From RUG11237 sp045126515 (GTDB lineage: Bacteria > Bacillota > Clostridia > Lachnospirales > Lachnospiraceae): a stretch of DNA of 64,000 nucleotides. How positions within the stretch are numbered: the stretch's first letter is position 1; the number at the start of each line of letters is the position of its first letter. The DNA lies in contig JBGVOM010000110.1 in assembly GCA_045126515.1 (NCBI GenBank), forward strand, positions 110,389-174,388, read 5' to 3'. Positions 1-8,633 of this stretch are shown in pieces. The position numbers were made by a program, and so were the translations under genes. Under the pieces are notes generated by a model, which did not search any database, was not told the origin of the DNA, and saw only the letters and a program-made list of their open reading frames with translations.

Positions 1-420
1 CTGTACATTTCCAAGAAAATTTTCAAAACAGGAGAGCAGTGAGTTTTCCAGATAGGCAGCCTGAATTCCAGTGAGATTTTCCAGGGAAAGGCAGGCAGAG
101 GAAAGACAGCAGTGAACGGTATTTTCGTAATAAGAGAGATTGCCTGTTAAGTCTTTTAGTTCCTTGAAAAGTGTTCTTCCAAGGAAGAAGAGAGCACCAC
201 TGCTAAACAGAAAAAAGAGCAGGATAAATACAATGCCTAATATCATAGGCGAGATATGCATGCGTTTTGCGTGTATTTGAAACCATGGGTATAAAAGGAG
301 GGCGAATACACCACTAACAAGAAAAGGAAAAATCAGGGGAAAAATAAACTTAAATAGAATGTATACGATAAGAAGTGATGTTGAAACAATGACTGGCTTA
401 TAAAATTTTTTTACCTGCAT
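1..420 (-). CDS. N-terminal part of polytopic membrane protein, YtvI/AI-2E transporter-like (runs off window)
   Basis: An open minus-strand frame starts at ATG 418-420 behind an AGGGAGG ribosome binding site and continues for 140 codons to the window edge. The visible part has two closely spaced hydrophobic segments at about residues 10-45, including a FIFPLIFPFLVSGVFALLL stretch, and a third at about 60-80. It then becomes a more polar region starting at KELKDL. This two-helix start with an FPFLxxxxxALLL pattern is typical of AI-2E/PerM-family permeases, and of the sporulation protein YtvI in Clostridia. It sits downstream of the pseudouridine synthase gene in the same direction, 58 bp away. 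The family call rests on the N-terminus only. Confidence 0.6.
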   Translation of the reverse strand, partial: MQVKKFYKPVIVSTSLLIVYILFKFIFPLIFPFLVSGVFALLLYPWFQIHAKRMHISPMILGIVFILLFFLFSSGALFFLGRTLFKELKDLTGNLSYYENTVHCCLSSACLSLENLTGIQAAYLENSLLSCFENFLGNVQ

Positions 421-478
421 AATCTGCCTCCCTAAAAATAACTGTTATAGGTAGTGTTTGCAGGTAAAAAAAAATTAT

Positions 479-1177
479 TCATGAAAGAAACCGCTGGAAT
501 GCCGGGTTTTTTGGGGTGGTGGTAAACTCTATGGGCGTATTTGTTGTCGGGTGAAGAAAAGTCAGACGATGGGAACAAAGGCATAAATAGGAACTTGGCG
601 CTCCACCGTATTTTATGTCACCTAAGAGGGGGGCGTTCTGATTTGCCAGCTGCACCCGGATTTGATGATGGCGACCTGTTTTCAGCCGAATTTTCAGCAA
701 TGTCTGATTATCCTGTTTTTTTAAAATCTGATAGTGGAGTTCAGATTTTTTTGCCTTACCTTGCAGTGCTGGAGTTTCCGTGGGGCAATTAACCACAAAT
801 GAGCGGTTTTGCCTGCTATCACGGATTAAGTAATCGATGAGAGTCTGTTCCGGAAGGGCGGGTGGCGGCGAAGTAATAGCCAGATATTCCTTTTCCAAAG
901 TATGGTCATTTAATTGGATAGTCAGATTGGAAGCGGCTTCCGGGGTTTTTGCAAAAAGCACCAGACCTTCCACCGGCTGGTCTAGGCGGTTAATAAGAGC
1001 AAGATAAGGGGTGGTTTGGGAGGACACATAAGTTTTAAGGATACTTTCCAAGTCTTTTTGTGTCAACTCCTTTGTCTGCACAGCAAGCCCGGAAGGCTTG
1101 TGGCAGACGAGAATCGCTTCATCTTCATATGTGATAAAGTCTTTTGGAGATTGTTTTTTTCGCTGTAATTCTTTCAA
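479..1177 (-). CDS. RluA/RsuA-family RNA pseudouridine synthase
   Basis: A 232-residue protein predicted to isomerise uridine to pseudouridine in rRNA or tRNA. The catalytic motif is INRLDQPVEGLVLFAK, with the nucleophilic Asp at residue 66. The family usually reads HRLDxxTSG, so the His and the TSG are replaced here. The C-terminal KTGRHHQIRVQL block and the closing LCLCSHRLTF segment also fit the family. No S4 domain is present, so this is the short single-domain form. The start is TTG at 1175-1177, supported by AAAGGAGC nine bases upstream. It lies 12 bp after the ABC-F gene and is probably co-transcribed with it. The target nucleotide cannot be told from sequence. Confidence 0.88.
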   Translation of the reverse strand: MKELQRKKQSPKDFITYEDEAILVCHKPSGLAVQTKELTQKDLESILKTYVSSQTTPYLALINRLDQPVEGLVLFAKTPEAASNLTIQLNDHTLEKEYLAITSPPPALPEQTLIDYLIRDSRQNRSFVVNCPTETPALQGKAKKSELHYQILKKQDNQTLLKIRLKTGRHHQIRVQLANQNAPLLGDIKYGGAPSSYLCLCSHRLTFLHPTTNTPIEFTTTPKNPAFQRFLS

Positions 1178-1189
1178 AATCAGGCTCCT

Positions 1190-2743
1190 TTATATTCTGG
1201 TGGTCCATTTGGTGCAATCCCATACATCGGTTGCAAGACCCTCGTAAAATTCTGGTTCATGACATACCATTAGGATACTTCCTTTGTATTCCTGCAGAGC
1301 ACGTTTTAACTCTGTCTTGGCATCCACGTCAAGATGATTGGTAGGTTCGTCTAATACGAGAATGTTTGTTTCACGGTTGATTAATTTGCACAGGCGAACT
1401 TTTGCCTGTTCTCCACCACTTAATACTTTTACCTTACTTTCAATGTGCTTTGTGGTAAGACCACATTTTGCCAGAGCGGAGCGCACTTCATACTGGGAGT
1501 AAGCGGGAAATTCCGCCCAGATTTCTTCCAGACAGCTAGTTTCAATTCCCTTTGGAGTTTCCTGCTCAAAGTAGCCGATGCTCAAATAATCTCCAAGAAC
1601 CACTTTACCGGAAAGTGGTTTGATTAATCCTAAAATACTTTTTAATAGCGTAGATTTTCCGATTCCGTTGGCGCCAGTGAGTACTAATTTTTCGCCTCTC
1701 TCCATGCGTAAGTTTAAAGGAGAGGACAAAGCTTCTTCGTATCCGATGACTAAATCTGTGGTTTCAAATATGTATCTGCCCGGAGTACATGCGGTTTTGA
1801 AGTGAAATTCCGGTTTTGGTTTTTCCTGGGCCAGTTCAATAATGTCCATCTTGTCCAACTTTTTCTGACGGGACATAGCCATATTTCTGGTGGAAACCCT
1901 TGCCTTGTTTCGGGCAACAAAGTCTTTTAAGTCTGCAATTTCCTGTTGCTGACGGTTGTAAGCTGCCTCTAACTGTGCTTTTTTCATAGCATAAACTTCT
2001 TGGAATTTATCATAATCCCCCACATATCGTGTTAACTGCTGATTATCCATATGGTAAATCAAGTTAATTACACTGTTTAAAAAAGGGATATCATGGGAAA
2101 TTAAAATAAAAGCATTTTCGTATTCATTGAGATAGCGCTTCAGCCATTCGATATGCTCCACATCAAGATAATTGGTAGGCTCATCCAGCAGAAGAATATC
2201 CGGTTTCTGCAGCAGAAGCTTGCCTAATAATACTTTGGTGCGCTGGCCGCCGCTTAAATCTGTTACATCCTTATCAAGTCCCAGCTCCAGAAGACCTAAA
2301 GCTCTTGCAACTTCTTCGACTTTAGCATCAATGACATAGAAATCCCGAAGAGTTAAAGTAGTCTGGATGGTGCCCAGTTCTTCCATATATTCTTCTAATT
2401 CCGTTTCTGAGGCATCCCCCATTTTATCACAAATATCATTCATTCTCTGTTCCAATTCAAATAAGTCTGAGAAAGCAGCCCTTAGTACATCTCCAATTGT
2501 CATGCCTTTTTCCAGTACGGTATGCTGGTCTAAATAACCAACTTGAATATTTTTTGCCCATTCAATTTTACCTTCATCTGGGGTTAGAGTTCCGGTAATG
2601 ATATTCATAAAGGTGGATTTACCTTCACCATTAGCCCCCACCAGACCAATATGTTCTCCTTTTAACAGGCGGAATGATACGTCGTTAAAGATAGCTCTGT
2701 CACCAAAGCCGTGTGATAAATGCTCTACATTTAAAATACTCAT
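1190..2743 (-). CDS. ABC-F family ATPase (YkpA/YbiT-like)
   Basis: A 517-residue soluble protein with two tandem ABC domains and no membrane segment, the hallmark of ABC-F translation factors that act on the ribosome. Walker A motifs are GANGEGKST near residue 36 and GANGIGKST near residue 360. Signatures are LSGGQRTKVLLGKLL and LSGGEQAKVRLCKL, and both Walker B motifs read LLDEPTNYLD / LVLDEPTNHLD. The charged inter-domain linker (about residues 240-300, rich in KKAQLEAAYNRQQQEI) is the P-site tRNA interaction motif region. The short linker and absence of a long C-terminal tail favour a housekeeping subfamily over an antibiotic-resistance one. The start follows AAAAGGAG on the minus strand. 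Confidence 0.93.
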   Translation of the reverse strand: MSILNVEHLSHGFGDRAIFNDVSFRLLKGEHIGLVGANGEGKSTFMNIITGTLTPDEGKIEWAKNIQVGYLDQHTVLEKGMTIGDVLRAAFSDLFELEQRMNDICDKMGDASETELEEYMEELGTIQTTLTLRDFYVIDAKVEEVARALGLLELGLDKDVTDLSGGQRTKVLLGKLLLQKPDILLLDEPTNYLDVEHIEWLKRYLNEYENAFILISHDIPFLNSVINLIYHMDNQQLTRYVGDYDKFQEVYAMKKAQLEAAYNRQQQEIADLKDFVARNKARVSTRNMAMSRQKKLDKMDIIELAQEKPKPEFHFKTACTPGRYIFETTDLVIGYEEALSSPLNLRMERGEKLVLTGANGIGKSTLLKSILGLIKPLSGKVVLGDYLSIGYFEQETPKGIETSCLEEIWAEFPAYSQYEVRSALAKCGLTTKHIESKVKVLSGGEQAKVRLCKLINRETNILVLDEPTNHLDVDAKTELKRALQEYKGSILMVCHEPEFYEGLATDVWDCTKWTTRI

Positions 2744-2767
2744 GAAACATCTCCTTTTTATCCTTAA

Positions 2768-2798
2768 AAAAGAAAAGGAGCAAAACCCCTTTTCTTTT
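2768..2798 (-). terminator. Intrinsic terminator of mecA
   Basis: An 11-bp perfect stem (AAAAGAAAAGG with its complement) closes a 9-base loop. On the minus strand it is followed by a T run just before the ABC-F ribosome binding site. It lies directly after the mecA stop codon and separates mecA from the ABC-F gene. The stem is A/T rich, so strength is uncertain. Confidence 0.6.
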
Positions 2799-2825
2799 CA
2801 GTCTTTACTATTTACAATATCAAAA

Positions 2826-3608
2826 TTAAACATCAGCTAAACACTGAAGCGCGTTGTTCGGAATAATCAGTTTATAATGCTCCTCGCAGTAGGCTTCAGT
2901 TGCAGGAGTGTATTTTTCAGGTACAGCATATTCAGAGAGAATATTGCATACCTTATTAAATTCTTCCGGCGAGTGGTCTGACTTGCGGAGAAACAGCATA
3001 TATTTTTTGTTTTCCAAATTTTTGTATAGTGTATTGTCGCCATGGTAAAATCCTTTTAGTACATGGGCAATGCGCGTGGCAGAATCTAAAGATTCCACAT
3101 AAAACATTCTTGTAAGCTCCATAGGAGCAACGGAAACTTCCACAGATTCCTTTCCTTTTGCGGCAATGGTTTCCGGTAAAGGAATAAAATCACGGGAATC
3201 CTTTTCTTTATTAGTATCCGGCTTATCCCCATGAATCTTTTTGAATAAATCAAGAATGTCATCGGCACCTTCTGCAAAAGTGTTCACAGCATTTTCTAAT
3301 TCGCTTATAGCACTGTCACTTGCCGGAGCAAATTTGGAAAATCTGGTATCCAGTTCATCCGGATCTTCCACCTTGGTAATGATTAAAATAATGCAATCAG
3401 GTGATAAAGGGATTGCTTCTATCATAAGAGGAATATCTTCCGCTTCAAAACCAAATTCGTAGGAAGCCTGTTGCATCATATCACGAAAAAGTGATTTTGC
3501 TTTCTCTGTCCCGTAAGCAAGCTCACTTAGTTTTAACTGGCGGTCAGCTAAATCTTCTTTGGTTAAAGTGCATCTGATTTGATTGTCGCTTACTTTTTCA
3601 ATTTTCAT
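2826..3608 (-). CDS. mecA: Adaptor protein MecA (ClpC adaptor)
   Basis: A 260-residue adaptor that delivers substrates to the ClpC/ClpP protease in Firmicutes. The N-terminal substrate-binding domain begins MKIEKVSDNQIRCTLTKEDL. An acidic, low-complexity linker (about residues 95-140) follows. The C-terminal ClpC-binding domain carries the typical FYVESLDSATRIAHVLKGF segment and ends in a repeat of the alpha/beta fold. The frame is open 22 codons further upstream. ATG 3606-3608 is preferred because it gives the family N-terminus and has GAGGAAGTGAG upstream. It has its own promoter-like site at 3656-3683. Confidence 0.9.
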   Translation of the reverse strand: MKIEKVSDNQIRCTLTKEDLADRQLKLSELAYGTEKAKSLFRDMMQQASYEFGFEAEDIPLMIEAIPLSPDCIILIITKVEDPDELDTRFSKFAPASDSAISELENAVNTFAEGADDILDLFKKIHGDKPDTNKEKDSRDFIPLPETIAAKGKESVEVSVAPMELTRMFYVESLDSATRIAHVLKGFYHGDNTLYKNLENKKYMLFLRKSDHSPEEFNKVCNILSEYAVPEKYTPATEAYCEEHYKLIIPNNALQCLADV

Positions 3609-3655
3609 TTTTCTCACTTCCTCACTTTGTTTAACAAGTATATTGTCATATGAAT

Positions 3656-3683
3656 AGTATATCAAAAATCTCAAAAATGTCTA
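3656..3683 (-). promoter_or_regulatory. Sigma-A type promoter for mecA
   Basis: On the minus strand TAGACA (3678-3683) and TATACT (3656-3661) are separated by 16 bp, about 50 bp before the mecA start. The -10 box matches 5 of 6 consensus positions. Confidence 0.55.
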
Positions 3684-3954
3684 CTAATTTTAGTAAACAA
3701 AGTATATCCAATATAGCTTGTGAAGTCAATAGAAGATTTAAACCTAAAATATTAAAAAAGAATAAAATGGCGCTTCTGCAAATTTTTACAAAATGAGGGG
3801 GATTGGAAACGTAAAATTTAAGCAATATTAGTATTGTAGAAAAAATATTAGGTAAAATATAACAAAATCACCAAAACCCTATTGCGAAGAAAAGGATTTT
3901 CTGTTTATAATTACCATACGAGGTAAGTGGTTCCGACAGAAAGGAGGAGAACAG

Positions 3955-5361
3955 ACGAAAGCAGGAATCATTCTATTTCAAAAGTATAAGCTGTTAGAAC
4001 GAACAGGTGAAGGTAATGGAAGTGAAGTATATGTGGCAGAACATATCAGACTCCATGCCTTGAGAGCAATCAAATGTGTTGACAAAGCAAAATTTCCCTA
4101 TGAAAAATTAGTGAAGGAAGTTGTTTATCTGAAAACGCTCAATCACCCTGGAATTCCTATCATTTATGATGTGGAAGAAGATGAAAAGTATTTTTATATC
4201 ATTGAAGAATACGTGCAGGGTGAATCTTTAAAATCTATGTTAGAAAGACATGAAAAAATCTTTCTAGAGGAAATTGTTGCATATGGAATTCAGTTGTGCG
4301 AGGTACTTTGCTATCTGCATGGACAGAAACCATATCCAATTCTTCATTCCGATATTACCCCGGCAAATATTATAATTAAAAATAAAAAATTAAAACTGGT
4401 TGATTTTGGAAACTCAGTCCAGGTTACGGGAAAGGAGCAGAAAAAAGATGTGTACGGTACCAGTGGCTATACAGCACCGGAATGTATGCAGGAAGTTTCT
4501 TATAATGTGAGGGCAGATATATATGGGGTTTGTGCAGTGCTTCAAAAGATGTATCAGGAAATGGCACTGGAAAAGGTAACTTTGAAATTCACAAGAAAAC
4601 GGGAAAAACTAAGACGAATTATAGAAAAAGGGCTTTGGCAGGATGTGGATAAAAGATATGGAAATATCTGCGAAATATTGAAAAAGTTAGAAGAATTGCA
4701 AGAAACGGAAACAAAAAATCTTACCTCAAGAAAAGAAAGAAAAGCTGCGGTTATGACAATTGGCTGTGCAGGAATTACGCCTATGGCGGGAGTGACCACT
4801 ATGGTTTTTGCCATGGCAGAAGAATTGAAAAAACAAAGAAAAAACACTGCTTTGGTGGAAATAGGAGAAAAAAGGGATTTTGGAAAGTGGAAAATCTGGC
4901 AGGAAGAACATGGCAGGTACATAGAAAACATTCGATACGGTTTCCGGTGTGAAACAATAGACTATTATCCCAAAGCGGATGAGCGTGTGCTGTTGTATGT
5001 GATGAATGCAGGGTATGAAATGATTGTAATGGATTTTGGCTGTTTAGAAGACAGGTTTGTGAATGATTTCAAAGTGTGTAACAAAAAACTTATACTGGGA
5101 AATTACAGTGTGTGGAATTATGAGCAGTCCATTCGGAAAATAGAGATGGTGACGGATGACGTAGTCACCAGAGAATGGAAGTATGCAACGCTTTGCAGTG
5201 ATAAGAAAATTTGCGCTATGTTAGAAAATAAGTTAGGAATACAGATACAATATTTGATGCCTGAAAAAAATGAAACGGCATATGAAACGATGGTCAAAGA
5301 CATGACAGAGAGCACAAACAGAAAGATTCTTTCTTTTCATCATTTTAGTTCACCTGTTTAA
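3955..5361 (+). CDS. Ser/Thr protein kinase fused to a MinD/ParA-like domain, apparent ACG start
   Basis: A 468-residue protein if read from ACG 3955. The kinase domain spans about residues 10-245. It has glycine loop GEGNGSEVYVAEH, invariant Lys40 (RAIK), alpha-C Glu near 55, catalytic Asp133 in HSDITPANI, metal-binding Asp150 in DFG, and GTSGYTAPE before the APE helix. From about residue 265 a second domain begins with TIGCAGITPMAGVTTM and continues LKKQRKNTALVEIG. This resembles the start of a MinD/ParA fold with a degenerate Walker A that lacks the lysine. No membrane segment or PASTA repeat is present. The first ATG/GTG in frame (GTG 4033) would delete the glycine loop. A perfect AAAGGAGG at 3940-3947 sits seven bases before ACG 3955, so ACG looks like the real start. 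Partner and substrate are unknown. Confidence 0.82.
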   Translation, partial: TKAGIILFQKYKLLERTGEGNGSEVYVAEHIRLHALRAIKCVDKAKFPYEKLVKEVVYLKTLNHPGIPIIYDVEEDEKYFYIIEEYVQGESLKSMLERHEKIFLEEIVAYGIQLCEVLCYLHGQKPYPILHSDITPANIIIKNKKLKLVDFGNSVQVTGKEQKKDVYGTSGYTAPECMQEVSYNVRADIYGVCAVLQKMYQEMALEKVTLKFTRKREKLRRIIEKGLWQDVDKRYGNICEILKKLEELQETETKNLTSRKERKAAVMTIGCAGITPMAGVTTMVFAMAEELKKQRKNTALVEIGEKRDFGKWKIWQEEHGRYIENIRYGFRCETIDYYPKADERVLLYVMNAGYEMIVMDFGCLEDRFVNDFKVCNKKLILGNYSVWNYEQSIRKIEMVTDDVVTREWKYATLCSDKKICAMLENKLGIQIQYLMPEKNETAYETMVKDMTESTNRKILSFHHFSSPV

Positions 5362-5465
5362 GTAGTTCAAAGTTACCGGATAAAATAACGTATCACACAT
5401 TATATAAAGTTTATGAACGTAACTTTGCAGTAGCATCTGTTTTGTGACTGGCAGAACGGTAGTAT

Positions 5466-5512
5466 AGGCACCGGTTAATAAATGGATACCCGCATATGGA
5501 AAACCGGTGCCT
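5466..5512. terminator. Perfect 11-bp hairpin between convergent genes, possible bidirectional terminator
   Basis: AGGCACCGGTT pairs perfectly with AACCGGTGCCT across a 25-base loop. It sits between the convergent kinase and acyltransferase genes. No clear T run follows on either strand, so termination is inferred from position only. Confidence 0.4.
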
Positions 5513-5541
5513 GAATATCATTTATGAGAAAAGTCTGAAAG

Positions 5542-6594
5542 TTATTGGTTATCAGCTGAAATATAAGCGGCCAGTTTATTCAGCAGCCAGTACATAATGA
5601 TAGAAAATACAACTGTCGCGGCAAGAAAAGAAATGACTCCCATTAAATAAGGAAGATTTGGCAAAAACAGGCAGAACAGACATATAATAAAAAGCTGGTA
5701 AACATACATTGGATAGCTGATTTTTCCAAGAAACGAAAACAGTGGAAAAGAAAACAGCCGGCTACTGTAAGTAATACCGGAAAAAGCCAGGGTGATGCCG
5801 GCAAAAAGTAGAAAAATAAAGTAAAAATCATACTGGGTATCAGCAAAAAAGGCAGAACCAGACAATACACCTAAAAATAGTGAAAGTTCCAGCAATGTAA
5901 GGAAAAGTCGAAAATATTTTGAAAGTTGAAAACCGCGGTTTTTCAAATAATTGCTAAGTGTATAGGAAAGAGCACCAAGGCTCATGGCAGCAAAGCCTCT
6001 AGTCAGGGCATCAGAAAGGTGAAGCAGCTGGTTACCGCCCCATACATCCATATGTCCTGTGGTGGATGAAAAGAAACTGTATGTGACAAGTACCGCTAAT
6101 GGAGCGATGATTGTCAGATAGAATTTCTCATAATAATACACAAGGGCATATAAAAAGAAGCCACCGATGATTAAGGCAGACAGATACCAGGTAGGATAAT
6201 TAAGTAGTCCGGAGCATTTTAAGCCGGAGGCATGGAGAAAAAGAAGCTCAAAACAATAGCTTCCCAAAGTTTTCAGGCTGGACAGAAGTCCTGTACCTGA
6301 TACTAGTGAGGAGGTGATAAACAGCAGAAAGAAAGCTGTCAGATAATGAGGATATAGTTTTTTCATTCGCTGCAGTGTAAAAAGAAACGGTGAGGATTTT
6401 TTAGACGTGGCGGCTTTTGTAATCATAAATCCTGATACCAGAAAGAAGAATTCTGTTCCGATATATGCACCGGAAAAGTAAGGTGCGGAATGGAAATAAG
6501 AGTTGCAAAAATGCATAATGGCAATCGTGCAGATAAAAAGAAAACGAAAGATTTCAATTTCCTGATTTCGCGTGGATGTGTTGGATTTGTTCAT
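5542..6594 (-). CDS. Acyltransferase_3 family membrane protein (OafA/YrhL-like)
   Basis: A 350-residue integral membrane protein with about ten hydrophobic helices. The N-terminus EIEIFRFLFICTIAIMHF has the conserved Arg and His of acyltransferase family 3. It is followed by GAYIGTEFFFLVSGFMITKA, the second conserved block (usually VxLFFVLSGFxI). These enzymes O-acetylate or acylate cell-surface sugars, peptidoglycan or exopolysaccharide. There is no extracellular SGNH domain, so it is the short form. GAAGGGAG precedes ATG 6592-6594. It is a single gene with no obvious operon partner. The acceptor is unknown. Confidence 0.82.
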   Translation of the reverse strand: MNKSNTSTRNQEIEIFRFLFICTIAIMHFCNSYFHSAPYFSGAYIGTEFFFLVSGFMITKAATSKKSSPFLFTLQRMKKLYPHYLTAFFLLFITSSLVSGTGLLSSLKTLGSYCFELLFLHASGLKCSGLLNYPTWYLSALIIGGFFLYALVYYYEKFYLTIIAPLAVLVTYSFFSSTTGHMDVWGGNQLLHLSDALTRGFAAMSLGALSYTLSNYLKNRGFQLSKYFRLFLTLLELSLFLGVLSGSAFFADTQYDFYFIFLLFAGITLAFSGITYSSRLFSFPLFSFLGKISYPMYVYQLFIICLFCLFLPNLPYLMGVISFLAATVVFSIIMYWLLNKLAAYISADNQ

Positions 6595-6703
6595 AAATAA
6601 TACTCCCTTCTAGTCACAGTCAATAAACTTTTATGATAATATCATGTTTTGAACGGCTTGGCAATTGTCAGAGGAAAAACAGGAAAAACCTTTCGCTTTC
6701 GCA

Positions 6704-6732
6704 TTGATAAGCACAAATAAGTGTGTTACTAT
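6704..6732 (+). promoter_or_regulatory. Sigma-A type promoter for the GH18 gene
   Basis: TTGATA (6704-6709) and TACTAT (6727-6732) with a 17-bp spacer lie about 65 bp before the GH18 start codon. Confidence 0.55.
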
Positions 6733-6798
6733 AGCATAGATGATTAAGTTATAACATTATTTTACGAGAAACAGAAAGTGTAAGATATGGAGGTAAAG

Positions 6799-8544
6799 AT
6801 GCGCAGGAAAAAGGGAGTTGTGGCACTGGGAATAGTGCTTTTAATTGTTGTAGTGGTAGCGGGAATTGCGGGATTTTTGCTGGCAAAAAAATATATGCCA
6901 ACCAGGGAAATGGCAGATTTGCAGGAATATTTTGAAATACAGAAGGAAAATGAGATTCCGGTTATTATGAATGATGAAATTGCCGAGACGAAAGGAATTG
7001 AGAAAGCTAGCAATGTATATTTTCCGTTAGACATGGTAAAAGAACTTTTTAATGACAGGTTTTACTATGATTATAAAGAAGACATTCTTATTTACACCAT
7101 GCCAACAGAACTGCGTTGTGCTGCACCGGATGATACAGGCTATACTTTATATGAGAATTTTAAAAGTGGAAAAAAAGCATATGAAAAAGACTATGGGATT
7201 CCTATTGTCTTAAAAGAAAATGATATAGTTTATGTGGAAGCAGACACATTTTTAATGGATTATGTGTATAACATGGGAAATGTGCAGGTTACGGGAGAAC
7301 CGGAACGAATTGTAATGCAGACCATTGAATGGCTGCAGGAGGCAGAATATGCTACGGTTACGAAAAAGACAGCTTTAAGAAAACTTGGTGGAGTAAAAAG
7401 TCCAATTTTAAGAACTTTAGAAGAAGGAGAAACAGTTGTTGTAAAAGAAGTTTATGACAGCTGGGTAGAAGTAGTAACACAAGATGGCTTTGTGGGTTTT
7501 GTTCAAAATAAACGCATCGATATGGAAACTGGTGAAGCATGGCAATGTGCAGAAGCGAAGGAAGAACCTCAATTTACAAATTTGGTGCGAGATAAAAAAA
7601 TTAATCTTGCATGGCATCAGTCCACAAGTCTTGAAGCAAATGCTAAGTTAAATGAAGTGTTGACAGGTACTAGTGGTATTAATGTAATTTCTCCCACATG
7701 GTTTGCTTTAAGTGACAATAATGGTAATTTTACAAGCCTTGGAGAAAAATGGTATGTAGATACTTTACATGGTATGGGAATTGAAGTCTGGGGTTTAATC
7801 AGCAATTTTGAAAAAAATGTAGATACAGCGGAAGTGTTATGTTACACGTCCAAAAGACAATATCTTATCAGAAATCTTGTGGAGCAAAGCAAAGCACTGG
7901 GCTTAGATGGTATCAATCTTGATTTTGAGCAGATTTCTGTAGATTCTGGGGAAGATTACATTCAGTTTGTAAGAGAATTATCTGTGGCATGCAGGTTGAA
8001 TAATTTAGTACTTTCCATAGATAATTACGTGCCTACCGGATATACGGCTCATTATAACCGAAAAGAGCAGGGGATTTTTGCAGATTATGTGATTATTATG
8101 GGATACGACGAACATTACAGTGGTTCTGAAACTGCAGGTTCTGTGGCATCCATCGGTTTTGTGAAAGATGGAATCGAAATGACATTGCAGGAAGTTCCGG
8201 CAGAAAAGACCATCAATGCAATTCCATTCTACACCAGAATTTGGAAAGAGGTTGCAACCGGTGATGGTGTGGCGGAAGTAAGCAGTGAAGCTGCCGGTAT
8301 GCAAAGAATTGAAAATCTCTTAAATGAGTTAAATGTACAGGCAGGCTGGAATGAAGAATGTGGACAGTTTTATGCAGAGTATGAGTTAGAAGGGGCTACC
8401 TATAAAATCTGGTTGGAAAATGAAATATCCATTGAAGAAAAGATGAAGTTGATTCAGGAAAACAATCTGGCTGGTGTAGCAGAGTGGAAGCTTGGTTTTC
8501 AAAAAAATACCGTCTGGGATGTAATTAACAAATATCTTCAGTAA
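6799..8544 (+). CDS. Membrane-anchored glycoside hydrolase family 18 protein with SH3 domain
   Basis: A 581-residue protein. A short basic start and one hydrophobic helix (about residues 8-28) form an uncleaved anchor or signal. Next comes a region resembling the copper-amine-oxidase N-terminal fold (about 45-170), then a bacterial SH3 domain (about 175-235, with TLEEGETVVVKEVYDSWVEV). The GH18 barrel fills residues 260-581. The catalytic motif is DGINLDFE with Glu377 as acid. The fourth position is Asn rather than Asp, as in YaaH/SleL-type spore and wall N-acetylglucosaminidases. A GGAGG at 6790-6794 lies inside the first ATG (6787) and five bases before the second, so ATG 6799 is the likelier start. 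It is followed by a wall amidase gene, suggesting joint cell-wall or spore-cortex work. Confidence 0.87.
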   Translation: MRRKKGVVALGIVLLIVVVVAGIAGFLLAKKYMPTREMADLQEYFEIQKENEIPVIMNDEIAETKGIEKASNVYFPLDMVKELFNDRFYYDYKEDILIYTMPTELRCAAPDDTGYTLYENFKSGKKAYEKDYGIPIVLKENDIVYVEADTFLMDYVYNMGNVQVTGEPERIVMQTIEWLQEAEYATVTKKTALRKLGGVKSPILRTLEEGETVVVKEVYDSWVEVVTQDGFVGFVQNKRIDMETGEAWQCAEAKEEPQFTNLVRDKKINLAWHQSTSLEANAKLNEVLTGTSGINVISPTWFALSDNNGNFTSLGEKWYVDTLHGMGIEVWGLISNFEKNVDTAEVLCYTSKRQYLIRNLVEQSKALGLDGINLDFEQISVDSGEDYIQFVRELSVACRLNNLVLSIDNYVPTGYTAHYNRKEQGIFADYVIIMGYDEHYSGSETAGSVASIGFVKDGIEMTLQEVPAEKTINAIPFYTRIWKEVATGDGVAEVSSEAAGMQRIENLLNELNVQAGWNEECGQFYAEYELEGATYKIWLENEISIEEKMKLIQENNLAGVAEWKLGFQKNTVWDVINKYLQ

Positions 8545-8633
8545 ACGGAAAACAATGTACATTAGGAACATTACGAATAAGAAAAGAATAATAAAATGAA
8601 TGATTGTCATATACTGTATAAAAAACATTGGTG

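Noticed and set aside
541..792. Plus-strand ORF inside the pseudouridine synthase gene
   Set aside because: It is the antisense shadow of a clear family member, with no start signal.
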